The translations under genes and the position numbers were made by a program. The notes under the pieces are model-generated. The model did no database searches. It was not told the origin of the DNA and worked only from the letters and a program-made list of their open reading frames with translations. This document shows, piece by piece, positions 53,629-61,957 of a stretch of DNA of 64,000 nucleotides (positions are counted from its first letter, which is position 1; each line of letters starts with the position of its first letter). The DNA lies in contig PGCO01000006.1 of assembly GCA_002786355.1 (NCBI GenBank), positions 185,588 through 249,587 on the forward strand. The letters run 5' to 3'. Origin of the DNA: Sediminibacterium sp. FEMGT703S (GTDB lineage Bacteria; Bacteroidota; Bacteroidia; Chitinophagales; Chitinophagaceae).

Positions 53629-54711
53629 ATGAATCAACACCATTATGTAGCCATTATGGCCGGAGGGATTGGAAGTCGTTTTTGGCCACAGAGCAGAACG
53701 AGTTATCCAAAACAGTTCCTAGATATTTTAAATACCGGAAAGTCTTTAATTAGATGGACCTACGAAAGATATGCGGCATTTATTCCTAACGAAAATATTT
53801 TTATTGTTACATCGGATGAGTATGTTTCGATTGTGCAAGAACAGCTACCAGAATTAAACCCTGCAAATATTCTTGCAGAGCCGAGTAGAAAAAATACCGC
53901 ACCCTGTGTTGCATATATTTCTTACAAATTATTACAAAAAGATCCTGAAGCAGCTTTAATAGTTGCGCCAAGCGATCATATGATTTTGGATAATGAAAAT
54001 TTCAGAAAAATCACTTTACAAGCTTTAGATTTTGTATCGAATATCAAGTCTTTGGTAACCTTAGGGATTAAACCCACTCATCCAAATACCGGTTATGGGT
54101 ATATTCAGCATGAACCCATGCAAGTAGCAGATGGAATTTATAAAGTAAAGACATTTACCGAGAAGCCTAATCTAGAATTGGCAAAGACCTTTTTGGCCAG
54201 TGGAGATTTCCTATGGAATGCCGGTATTTTTGTTTGGCAAGTTAAAAATGTAATGAAGGCATTTGAGCAATATCAACCAGAAATGTATGAATTGTTTGAT
54301 GCAGAGAAAGCCCATTTTAATACGCCTGCCGAGAAGGAAGCAATCAATAGAATTTATCCGCTTTGTACCAATGTTTCCATAGACTTTGCTATTATGGAAA
54401 AAGCAGATAATGTGTATGTTATTCCATCATCATTCGGATGGAGCGATTTAGGTACTTGGAATAGTGCATATGATAACTTAGAAAAAGATTACTTAGGCAA
54501 TGCAGTTGCATCAGAAAATGTGATTGTGATAGATGCCACTAAGTGTATGGTTTCTGCACCAAAAGAAAAGCTATTACTCTTACAAGGATTAGACGACTTT
54601 ATTGTAGTTGATACGCCTGATGTTCTAATGATTTGTAAAAAAGAAAAAGAACAAGCCATTAAAGAATATGTTGCTGAGGTAAAACGCAATAAAGGCGACC
54701 AATATTTATAA
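53629..54711 (+). CDS. manC: Mannose-1-phosphate guanylyltransferase
   Basis: This 360-residue nucleotidyltransferase makes GDP-mannose from GTP and mannose 1-phosphate. The N-terminal signature is AGGIGSRFWPQSRTSYPKQFL. Further matches are ILAEPSRKNTAPCVAYIS, VAPSDHMI, GYGYIQHEP, FTEKPNLELAKTFLASGDFLWNAGIFVW, and SIDFAIMEKADNVYVIPSSFGWSDLGTW. The phosphomannose-isomerase domain of bifunctional ManC is absent, so it is the short, monofunctional type. GDP-mannose feeds cell-surface glycans or protein glycosylation. It follows kdsD and precedes a FabH-like gene by ten bases. Confidence 0.95.
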   Translation: MNQHHYVAIMAGGIGSRFWPQSRTSYPKQFLDILNTGKSLIRWTYERYAAFIPNENIFIVTSDEYVSIVQEQLPELNPANILAEPSRKNTAPCVAYISYKLLQKDPEAALIVAPSDHMILDNENFRKITLQALDFVSNIKSLVTLGIKPTHPNTGYGYIQHEPMQVADGIYKVKTFTEKPNLELAKTFLASGDFLWNAGIFVWQVKNVMKAFEQYQPEMYELFDAEKAHFNTPAEKEAINRIYPLCTNVSIDFAIMEKADNVYVIPSSFGWSDLGTWNSAYDNLEKDYLGNAVASENVIVIDATKCMVSAPKEKLLLLQGLDDFIVVDTPDVLMICKKEKEQAIKEYVAEVKRNKGDQYL

Positions 54712-54721
54712 ATAGGGAACG

Positions 54722-55798
54722 ATGGCCATACGAACAGTTATTACTGGAACAGGAAGTTATATTCCTCCACATATTAAAACGAATAAAGATTTTGCGTCGC
54801 AAGATTTTTATGGGGAGGATCATGTTAAAATAGCAACTGCATCGTCGGAAATCGTAGAGAAATTTAAAGATATCACAGGCATTGAAGAACGCCGTTATGC
54901 GGGCAATGAATTCACTGCTTGTGATATGGGTGCCATCGCTGCAAAACACGCTATTGAAGACGCTGGTATAGACCATGAAACCATCGATCAAATTATTGTA
55001 GCACATAATTTCGGGAACGTTTTAAAAAATACTATCCAATCTGATGCTGTTCCTTCTTTAGCATCCCATATAAAAAATGCTTTAGGTATTGTTAATCCTA
55101 ACTGTGTTGCCTACGATGTATTATTTGGTTGTCCGGGATGGATTTTAGGGGTTACACAAGCCGATGCTTTTATCAAAGCTGGTTTAGCAAAAAGATGCTT
55201 GGTGATAGGGACCGAAACACTTAGTAGGGTGATAGATCAATATGATAGAGACAGTATGATTTTTAGTGATGGCGCTGGAGCTACTATCATTGAGGCAGTT
55301 GAAGGAGATGAAACAGATTCAGGTATTATTGCCAGCAGTATGCAAAGTCATTGTAACGATGAACTCAAATATATTACAATGGGTAAGTCTTACTTGCCCG
55401 ATGCAGACCCAGCAGTAAGGTATATTAAAATGAAGGGCAGAAAAGTGTATGAATATGCCATCAAAAATGTACCACTAGCCATGAAAGCCTGCTTAGAAAA
55501 AAGCGATGTGGACGTAACAGCTGTAAAGAAATTTTTTCTACATCAAGCCAATGAAAAAATGGATGAGGGATTCATTAAAGCATTGTTTAAACTCTACGGT
55601 ATTAAAGAAGTTCCAAAAGATATTATGCCAATGAGTATACATAAACTAGGCAATAGCTCGGTAGCCACTATACCTACTTTATACGATTTAGTAAATAGAG
55701 GCGAATTAAACGAACATCAGCTGGAAAAAGGTGATATTGTAATGTTCGCTTCTGTTGGGGCTGGCATGAATATCAACGCCATTTGTTATAGGGTATAA
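54722..55798 (+). CDS. 3-oxoacyl-ACP synthase III family (FabH-like)
   Basis: This 358-residue thiolase-fold condensing enzyme has an active-site cysteine in YDVLFGCPGWILG (about residue 140), His in FLHQANEKMDEG and Asn in KLGNSSVATIPTLYDL, the Cys-His-Asn triad of KAS III. FSDGAGATIIEA and FASVGAGMNINAICYRV are also typical. Compared with housekeeping FabH (about 320 residues) it has extra N-terminal residues (EDHVKIATASSEI). This fits the Bacteroidota paralogue group that may act in specialised lipid or aryl-polyene-like synthesis. No acyl carrier protein or other fab gene is adjacent, so the product is uncertain. It is probably cotranscribed with manC. Confidence 0.9.
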   Translation: MAIRTVITGTGSYIPPHIKTNKDFASQDFYGEDHVKIATASSEIVEKFKDITGIEERRYAGNEFTACDMGAIAAKHAIEDAGIDHETIDQIIVAHNFGNVLKNTIQSDAVPSLASHIKNALGIVNPNCVAYDVLFGCPGWILGVTQADAFIKAGLAKRCLVIGTETLSRVIDQYDRDSMIFSDGAGATIIEAVEGDETDSGIIASSMQSHCNDELKYITMGKSYLPDADPAVRYIKMKGRKVYEYAIKNVPLAMKACLEKSDVDVTAVKKFFLHQANEKMDEGFIKALFKLYGIKEVPKDIMPMSIHKLGNSSVATIPTLYDLVNRGELNEHQLEKGDIVMFASVGAGMNINAICYRV

Positions 55799-55801
55799 AA
55801 A

Positions 55802-55847
55802 AGGCCGCAGACCTTTCGGATTGCGACCTAAGAATTAACTACCCCCC
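55802..55847 (+). other. Imperfect hairpin followed by TACCCCCC after FabH-like gene
   Basis: AGGCCGCAGACC and GGATTGCGACCT form a stem with two mismatches and a TTTC loop (55802-55829). An A tract from the stop codon precedes it and TACCCCCC (55840-55847) follows. No T tract follows on the plus strand. The same order, hairpin then TACCCCC, occurs on the minus strand at 22426-22462. It could be a 3' processing element or part of the leader of the LuxR gene 80 bases on. Confidence 0.45.
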
Positions 55848-55927
55848 GATAATTAATTAATGCAAACTTAGTTCAATAGTTTAGTCCCAACAACTGTGTA
55901 ATTACTCAGTTTTTACTATATTAGGTT

Positions 55928-56668
55928 ATGAACAAATCGAATAAGACGCCTGAAATAGATCCGTCAGTCGTAACTGATTTGCCAGCAGATACCAGTAGCA
56001 ACCTTTTTAAACAATATAAAAGAAGCTTAATTCGGTTTACAGACGAAGCTGTTTATATCTATTCTTTCAAAGAAAAGAAGCTGATTTATGCAGATGGATG
56101 GGAAGAAACATTGGGTTTTAAAGACGATGAGATTACGCTTCAGCAGATTATCAGACAAACAGACGCCTCCTACCTGGCATTTTCACACGAAATCAATGCC
56201 AAAACAATTGAGTTTTTGCTCAGCAGAAAAACGGGCATCAAGGATTATAGTTTTACCGTCGAGCTCAAGAAAATCCATAAAGACGGAAGTATTGTTCCTA
56301 TGGAAGCCAAGGTTGGCATTTTAACGGTGGATCAAAATGGCGGGGTAGATTATATCATTGGCAGATTTAGAATCAACCGAAATATTCACTTTGGCATTGT
56401 AATGCGTTACGATGTGCATGGACCCGACAAAGAAGAATTTGAAAAAGTAATCAATAAGGCTGTTCAAAAATTTTTGACCATATCGGGTAAAGAAAAAGAA
56501 GCGCTAAAATATGTTGCCAAAGGTTATTCTTTTAAAGAAATAGCAGATGAACTGGGTGTTTCAGCATCTGCTATAGAAAAAAGAATACAGCCTTTGTACA
56601 AACGATTCAATGTAAAGAATCTAACGCACTTAGTTAGTTTTGCTTATGAAAATTACATTCTTCCTTAA
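55928..56668 (+). CDS. PAS-LuxR type transcriptional regulator
   Basis: This is a 246-residue cytoplasmic regulator. Residues about 25-165 form a PAS-like sensor (AVYIYSFKEKKLIYADGWEETLGFKDDEI). The C-terminal LuxR/GerE helix-turn-helix (about 180-246) has LTISGKEKEALKYVAKGYSFKEIADELGVSASAIEKRIQPLYKRF. The usual Thr-Val in the recognition helix is replaced by Ser-Ala-Ser-Ala, as in a Bacteroidota subgroup. No receiver domain is present, so it is not a standard response regulator; the PAS domain probably binds a cofactor or ligand directly. It is convergent with the propeller-protein gene 16 bases away. Confidence 0.85.
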   Translation: MNKSNKTPEIDPSVVTDLPADTSSNLFKQYKRSLIRFTDEAVYIYSFKEKKLIYADGWEETLGFKDDEITLQQIIRQTDASYLAFSHEINAKTIEFLLSRKTGIKDYSFTVELKKIHKDGSIVPMEAKVGILTVDQNGGVDYIIGRFRINRNIHFGIVMRYDVHGPDKEEFEKVINKAVQKFLTISGKEKEALKYVAKGYSFKEIADELGVSASAIEKRIQPLYKRFNVKNLTHLVSFAYENYILP

Positions 56669-56684
56669 TTGCTCAAAATCCATA

Positions 56685-57749
56685 TCATTTTTTGAGACCT
56701 ATTAGACTTGCATTTAACACTAATTGTGAACTTGGTTCAAAAACATAAATGGTGCTATCATCATCAGAAACTACAAATGCAGATATCTCTTTCTTGCAGT
56801 TTATTTTTTCTATCTGATTTCCATTCCAATCGTATACAAAAATGTAATTGGCTGTATTAGATTCAAGTCTTGTTTTGCCTGAATACAACAAATAAATAAA
56901 TTTATTAGTCATAAAACCATTGATAAAAGCCATTATTGCATCTTCATCTATTACGGCTTCATCCCGCCCATCTCTGAATCTGGGTGTAAATTTTGGTTCA
57001 ACATTTATGGGGCCGCTAATTATTTTGCTTTTATTTGTCTTTATATCCAGTATTTCTACCTTATCGGTAAATTGATAAGCTAGAACAAGTTTATCCTTAG
57101 TTGGTTTACTAAAAAGAAAAGCCTCGTGTGCACTTTTCCAAGCATAATAAGGAATATTGGCTGGTCTTTTATTGTAAACATCAAAAAGATTAATTTCTTT
57201 ATTGTTGGATATATTCAATTCCTGAATTTTGTTTTCTGCGTGTGTAGAACCCTCTCCGTATAAAGTAGTACCGTCTTTCATTTGTACAGTATGATAAAAA
57301 TTAGGCAGTGTAAATTGATTCAGTTTTACTGGTTCTGAGGCGACACTTCCAGCAAAAGTTGCAGTTACCAGACGATTCAATGAAATATCATGAAACCAAA
57401 AAGTCTCTTTATTATAAATGCCGCCAGTGAAGCCTCCCATTGCTTCTCCTAATTTTGTTCCCCGTTTAATATATGATCTTTTCAATTTTTTATCTGCTAA
57501 TGAATATTGGTTAAAAAAATGATTAGTCATTGCCATTAAGTCTAATAAAACCAAACTTGAGTCCGTTAAAAATAGTTGGCGAATATAACCACCCTCCAAT
57601 TTTAAGTATTCAGTTAAATTCAGTTCTTTTTCTTTAGAGAATTTTTGAAATTGAATGGTATCAACTAGAATTGCTGCATTCACTTCTTGTTTTATTTGAA
57701 ATAAAAAAGCAACAAGAAATAATAGTTTTAAAAAATTGTTTTTTTTCAT
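56685..57749 (-). CDS. Exported beta-propeller (BF3164/TolB-like) protein
   Basis: This 354-residue exported protein has a signal peptide (FLKLLFLVAFLFQIKQEVNA). The rest is beta-rich with repeats such as RQLFLTDSSLVLLDLMAM, KNKFIYLLYSGK and ISAFVVSDDDSTIYVFEPSSQLV. This resembles the six-bladed propeller family of Bacteroidota lipoproteins typified by BF3164. There is no lipobox cysteine, so it is soluble in the periplasm or secreted. It is third in the operon with the GLPGLI protein and receptor-like barrel, 12 bases after the barrel gene, which suggests shared surface or peptide-related work. No catalytic residues are recognised. Confidence 0.7.
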   Translation of the reverse strand: MKKNNFLKLLFLVAFLFQIKQEVNAAILVDTIQFQKFSKEKELNLTEYLKLEGGYIRQLFLTDSSLVLLDLMAMTNHFFNQYSLADKKLKRSYIKRGTKLGEAMGGFTGGIYNKETFWFHDISLNRLVTATFAGSVASEPVKLNQFTLPNFYHTVQMKDGTTLYGEGSTHAENKIQELNISNNKEINLFDVYNKRPANIPYYAWKSAHEAFLFSKPTKDKLVLAYQFTDKVEILDIKTNKSKIISGPINVEPKFTPRFRDGRDEAVIDEDAIMAFINGFMTNKFIYLLYSGKTRLESNTANYIFVYDWNGNQIEKINCKKEISAFVVSDDDSTIYVFEPSSQLVLNASLIGLKK

Positions 57750-57761
57750 AGTTATTTGTTT

Positions 57762-60482
57762 TTAAAAGTTAAATATGGCCCTTGCAATTAGCATTCTATT
57801 TCTAAGTTCAAAACTATTCACAGAAAATTGATTGGAGGATACATTGAAAATCTTATACTCTCGAATATTAAATAAATTAGTAGCTTCCAAAGAAAAATCC
57901 ATTTTTTTTATTTTATAACGCATACTCGCATCCATAAAAACATAATTGATAGTTGGCTGAGTTGGTTGAGAAATATGCATATGAGTTCCTCTTACATTAA
58001 AAAAAAGTTTGTCTGTTGGATTATAGCCAAAATTTATATCTTGATTGAGTCTGCTAAACCTATTTTCTAAAGCAGCCGTATTGTTTACGTTATTATTTTG
58101 TTTACTGCTGCTTAAACTTAAATTTGCGGAATACTTTAAAGTAAATACTTCTCCAACTTTAGCATCAATTAGTGCAGCTAGTAAAATAGCATCGTTGCTG
58201 AACGATAATTTTTGTCCATTGATAAATTGATTAAAAAAACTGCGCTGAAAAACTGAAGTAAACCCAATATTACCTTTTAACTTAAATAGATATTTTTTAA
58301 TAGATGCATCAATACTAATTTTACTTTGGTCGTTTTCAAAAGGTAATAAAACTGTTGACTGTATATTATTTGAAATAGTACTCGATAAAATAGTATTGGC
58401 TGTAACCTTATTGTAATTCACACCCGCATTCACGAATAGTAAAATGCGGGCTCTTTGAAAATTATACTTCAAACCTGTACTAGAAGTTCTTTTTTCCTGC
58501 AGCGCTGCATCGTTTCGATTTAAGGTTTGATAATTGTTGAGTATTAGTCCTCTATATATTCCAGCTATATTACCCAAGTTGTTGTTGAATTGGTAGTCTG
58601 CTTCTATATAATCTTCTGCATTTAAATCGTATCGGATTGTTGCCTTTGGGTTAAAAAAGAATCTTCGATTAGTGATATTGAGCTGATAATCCGATTGGTT
58701 ATAGGTTATAGACTGCCATATGAATGGTAAAGAAACTGAGCTTTGCCATTTATCATTTTTATAAAAATATTTTGGAGTAAAAAATAGCTTGTTTCTTCCC
58801 CAAATAAGTTTGTTTCCTACATCGCCAGTGTATTGGGTAATATTTCCATTTAACTGGGTAAGTTGAAGCGTAGAATTGAGTTCTTGCCATTCATTTACAA
58901 TTCCTGCTTGGTATTCTTGCCTAATCCTTCCTTGAATTAAATAGGAACTAGCAAGATGATTAAAAAAAGTAGGTGTTTCAGCAAACTGTTGCACAGCTTT
59001 ATAATTGTTCCCCCCGTTTAAAATGGTAGGTTCTAAGCCAGTAAAAACATCGAGAATTTGCGGCATATTATTATAGCTAGAATTCATGCCTATATTTAAA
59101 ACATTTTTTCCCTTAAGCCTAGGTATCCAATTAAAATTATTGGAAATCTCTTTTGTATTAATCAACAATTGTTGGTTAAAACCACCATTATTAAAAAGTA
59201 CCGAACTAAAATCATTATCTGAATTAGCATTAAAACTCAATTTATTTGAAATAAAACTTTTTGTTTTATTGGCTTCTAGATTAATTGAAGCGTTGAATAC
59301 AAATGGTTTTCTTAAAGACTGCTGTACTTGATTAAATTGAATTGTATCGGTTAGGGTAAAATTATTGATATTGTTTTCAAAACTAAGGGTGTTTCTATCT
59401 GCAAAAAGTTGCACATTGGTTCTGATTTGAATAGTGTCTTTGGTATTATACAGGGAATTTAAATTAATTACACCCGATTTATTTTGATAATAATAAAGTT
59501 TTGGAATATCTGGATCTGTTGTTAAAGCAGAAGAAAGCAATAAATCTGGACGTTTATTATCAATGCTGTTTAAAAAATTATCGGCTTGAAATTGTTTAAA
59601 TTCATTTTGATAATCTATACCACTGTTATTCAATTTTAGGCTATTCAGTGTTTTTAATTTCTTATTAAAAATCATGGCATTTAATTCCATATCGTACTGG
59701 CTGGGTAAACCCGCACCCAACATAGCTTGCCCTGCTAATTTTATACTATTCTCGTCTTTTAGAATAAGATTTACCGCTACATCTGTAGTGGGCAACTTGT
59801 CTTTTAAAACTTTAATAGGTTGAAAATTTCTTAGTACATCTATACTTTTAATCATGTCTTTGTTAATGGCCTTGGTAGCCAATCCATAACGTCCATCCAT
59901 TAAATCATCCCCTTGTATATACAAATTCAAAATATTTTTCCCATTAAAGGAAATTTTTCCACTTACATCCACATCCATCCCTGGAATCCGCTTTAATACA
60001 TCTCCAATAGATCTATCTTCATTACGTGCAAAATAATCTACGTTATAACTAAGCGTATCTCCTTTTAAATTTATTGGGGCTATGGTTTTAACCTCCACTT
60101 TATCTAAATCAATAAATGACTCTTCTAAGAAAAATGAATAAAAACTGGTTTCCCAATCCAGCAACTTTAGCGTTTTTTTATAACCGAGTGATATTAATTC
60201 TAGATAAAGCGAATCACTTTGCAGCATATTGGTAAAGTTTATACTGAATTCACCTAAGTTATTGGTTATAGAATAGTGACGTGTTTGGAGGGTTTTGTTT
60301 TTAATAAGCACACTTACATTAGCGATGGGTTTGTTTGTTTTTTTATCTTTTACAACACCTGTTATGGTTTTGCTTTGTGGATATGCGGTTGTAAAAACAA
60401 GTAATGCAAAGCCTGTAAATAGTATTTTACATTTTGCTTTTAATTGCTTTAAAAGGAGCCTATGAGTTTTAAAATTTAGCAT
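57762..60482 (-). CDS. TonB-dependent receptor-like outer-membrane barrel with CarboxypepD_reg domain
   Basis: This is a 906-residue outer-membrane protein. A signal peptide (LFTGFALLVFTTAYPQ) is followed by a carboxypeptidase-regulatory-like domain (ITGVVKDKKTNKPIANVSVLIKNKTL). A plug-like segment comes next (RSIGDVLKRIPGMDVD, GKNILNLYIQGDDL, DMIKSIDVLRNFQPIKVL). About 600 residues of alternating beta-barrel sequence end in LRNRMLIARAIFNF with a terminal Phe. A clear TonB box is not visible, so energy coupling is uncertain. No SusD partner is present, so it is not a SusC-type glycan importer. It starts one base after the GLPGLI gene stop. GLPGLI proteins and such barrels recur as pairs in Bacteroidota. 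Confidence 0.82.
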   Translation of the reverse strand: MLNFKTHRLLLKQLKAKCKILFTGFALLVFTTAYPQSKTITGVVKDKKTNKPIANVSVLIKNKTLQTRHYSITNNLGEFSINFTNMLQSDSLYLELISLGYKKTLKLLDWETSFYSFFLEESFIDLDKVEVKTIAPINLKGDTLSYNVDYFARNEDRSIGDVLKRIPGMDVDVSGKISFNGKNILNLYIQGDDLMDGRYGLATKAINKDMIKSIDVLRNFQPIKVLKDKLPTTDVAVNLILKDENSIKLAGQAMLGAGLPSQYDMELNAMIFNKKLKTLNSLKLNNSGIDYQNEFKQFQADNFLNSIDNKRPDLLLSSALTTDPDIPKLYYYQNKSGVINLNSLYNTKDTIQIRTNVQLFADRNTLSFENNINNFTLTDTIQFNQVQQSLRKPFVFNASINLEANKTKSFISNKLSFNANSDNDFSSVLFNNGGFNQQLLINTKEISNNFNWIPRLKGKNVLNIGMNSSYNNMPQILDVFTGLEPTILNGGNNYKAVQQFAETPTFFNHLASSYLIQGRIRQEYQAGIVNEWQELNSTLQLTQLNGNITQYTGDVGNKLIWGRNKLFFTPKYFYKNDKWQSSVSLPFIWQSITYNQSDYQLNITNRRFFFNPKATIRYDLNAEDYIEADYQFNNNLGNIAGIYRGLILNNYQTLNRNDAALQEKRTSSTGLKYNFQRARILLFVNAGVNYNKVTANTILSSTISNNIQSTVLLPFENDQSKISIDASIKKYLFKLKGNIGFTSVFQRSFFNQFINGQKLSFSNDAILLAALIDAKVGEVFTLKYSANLSLSSSKQNNNVNNTAALENRFSRLNQDINFGYNPTDKLFFNVRGTHMHISQPTQPTINYVFMDASMRYKIKKMDFSLEATNLFNIREYKIFNVSSNQFSVNSFELRNRMLIARAIFNF

Positions 60483-60483
60483 C

Positions 60484-61401
60484 CTAGTTATTAACTAGTT
60501 CAATCGGGTTATTTGTTTTTCTATTGGCATTTTTTTTAATGGCAGCTTTGGCTTCGTTGCCAGTTAACATTTTACCTGAAGCATCAGTATAAACCGAAGG
60601 TGCGGGCTCAGAACCGGGTGGTAAAAAAGCTTGAACGGTACCAGATGGGTCTAGTTCAAAATTTTTCTTTGATTTCTCAAACGCTGATTCACTAATGGCA
60701 ACAGGCTTTCCTGGGATAGGCTCAATATTACCTTGTTCTGTATTTTTAAAAAGTTCTTTAAAAATAAATTGTACTTCATTTTTTGCATCTCTAGCTTCTA
60801 AAATTAAACCGGGTAATCCCCCTAGTTTCCAGGGACCAGATTGAAAAGGCAATTCAGTTGTAAACCAAGCAATCCATTGCCTTCCAGCATAGTTACCAAC
60901 TGCTTTTTGACAAACAAAATTACCTATTGTCCTCGTATCCGATTCTATAACCCATTTAAAATCGGGCAAGGTCATTTCCATTTTATAGTCCTGTATACCT
61001 AAATTGGCATAGCGAATCAATTGCTTTTTGCTAGGAATTTGAAAAAAATAATCGCTATTCATTTCAGCACTCGAAACAACTGCAATTGGACCTCCTTGTA
61101 CCGATCTTATTGGGCCGGATGAGGTTTGTTCCGCTTTTCTTCGCTCTTCTTTTATTTTGGTTTCTAAACTGGCATTACTATATACGCTATTTGTTTTCCC
61201 CAACCTCAGAAACATTTCTATTTTTATAGGATTGGTTCGGCTATTCGTGTCGTTTACATGAATAAACTTGTAGGTGGCTGTAGCCAATATTGGTTCATTA
61301 ATTTGAGCGTTTAATGAAAAGGAAATTAATGAAACGAAAATCAAATATGAAACATATATGTTTATCATTGAACTCATTGATTTATCAGATTTATAAATCA
61401 C
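60484..61401 (-). CDS. GLPGLI family protein
   Basis: This exported protein of up to 305 residues carries the family's name motif: GPWKLGGLPGLILEARDAKN at about residue 195-215, preceded by TIGNFVCQKAVGNYAGRQWIAWFTTELPF. The signal peptide (INIYVSYLIFVSLISFSLNAQ) fits a start at Met9 (61377) or Met12 (61368) better than the outermost ATG used here. A C-terminal tail GNEAKAAIKKNANRKTNNPIELV is also typical. The family is common in Bacteroidota and lacks a proven function. The fixed pairing with TonB-receptor-like proteins suggests an accessory role at the outer membrane. It heads the three-gene unit. Confidence 0.9.
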   Translation of the reverse strand: MIYKSDKSMSSMINIYVSYLIFVSLISFSLNAQINEPILATATYKFIHVNDTNSRTNPIKIEMFLRLGKTNSVYSNASLETKIKEERRKAEQTSSGPIRSVQGGPIAVVSSAEMNSDYFFQIPSKKQLIRYANLGIQDYKMEMTLPDFKWVIESDTRTIGNFVCQKAVGNYAGRQWIAWFTTELPFQSGPWKLGGLPGLILEARDAKNEVQFIFKELFKNTEQGNIEPIPGKPVAISESAFEKSKKNFELDPSGTVQAFLPPGSEPAPSVYTDASGKMLTGNEAKAAIKKNANRKTNNPIELVNN

Positions 61402-61482
61402 TAATTTATTTTGTGATCAGAAAAATACTTATTGATTAAAGGATAATGTTCGTGAAATTAATTTCATTACAAATTTGGTCAT

Positions 61483-61561
61483 TGATTTTTAGAAAATTTA
61501 ACTAAAACGACTTCATATTATTAAGTAAATCCATATATTTATTAAGCAAAACCCAATATAT
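61483..61561 (+). repeat. Upstream part of direct repeat, copy 1, with 21-bp-spaced TTATTAAG boxes
   Basis: This region is almost identical to 63695-63771, differing by three substitutions after 61506 and a two-base length change plus small differences before it. TTATTAAG occurs at 61518-61525 and 61539-61546, exactly 21 bases apart, each followed by a short A-rich stretch. This is a likely operator or promoter region for the XRE gene. Two helical turns of spacing suit binding of two regulator units on one DNA face. Confidence 0.65.
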
Positions 61562-61957
61562 ATGAAAGCCAAAGAAATCATTGGTAGGAATATTCAGCGC
61601 CATAGAGAAATGGCTGAATTAAAACAAGACTCCTTAGCCAAACTATTGTGCATCACCCCAAGTGCCTTGAGTCAAATAGAAACAGGTAAAACAGATCTTA
61701 CTGTTTCACGAATAGAACAAATTGCTGAAGCACTTAACAAAAGTTTTTTTGAATTAATTACTACACCTAACCATGTAGGCGGCATTCAAAACGCTTTACC
61801 TATTCATGAAAGCACAATAACCAACCAATCAGTTAAAGAGTTGTTGGTTACCATGAATACCTTGATTCAAAAAATGGATGTTAGCATAACTAGAGCTGAA
61901 CAGACAACTTTTAGTATTTATTTTCTTTTTACTAGAAAAAAAGAGATACCTGCATAA
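61562..61957 (+). CDS. XRE-family helix-turn-helix regulator, copy 1
   Basis: This 131-residue protein has an N-terminal Cro/C1-type HTH at about residues 7-65: IGRNIQRHREMAELKQDSLAKLL, then ITPSALSQIETGKTDLTVSRIEQIAEAL. This is a complete five-helix unit. The C-terminal half (NQSVKELLVTMNTLIQKMD and on) probably forms a short dimerising coiled coil. The last residues are basic. It is repeated without change as far as visible at 63772. Its last 40 bases overlap the convergent outer-membrane-protein gene, so expression of one could interfere with the other. Targets are probably its own promoter and the flanked genes. Confidence 0.88.
   Translation: MKAKEIIGRNIQRHREMAELKQDSLAKLLCITPSALSQIETGKTDLTVSRIEQIAEALNKSFFELITTPNHVGGIQNALPIHESTITNQSVKELLVTMNTLIQKMDVSITRAEQTTFSIYFLFTRKKEIPA

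Noticed and set aside
57762..60482. SusC-type glycan importer
   Set aside because: No SusD partner, no glycoside hydrolases beside it, and no clear TonB box; the GLPGLI pairing points elsewhere.
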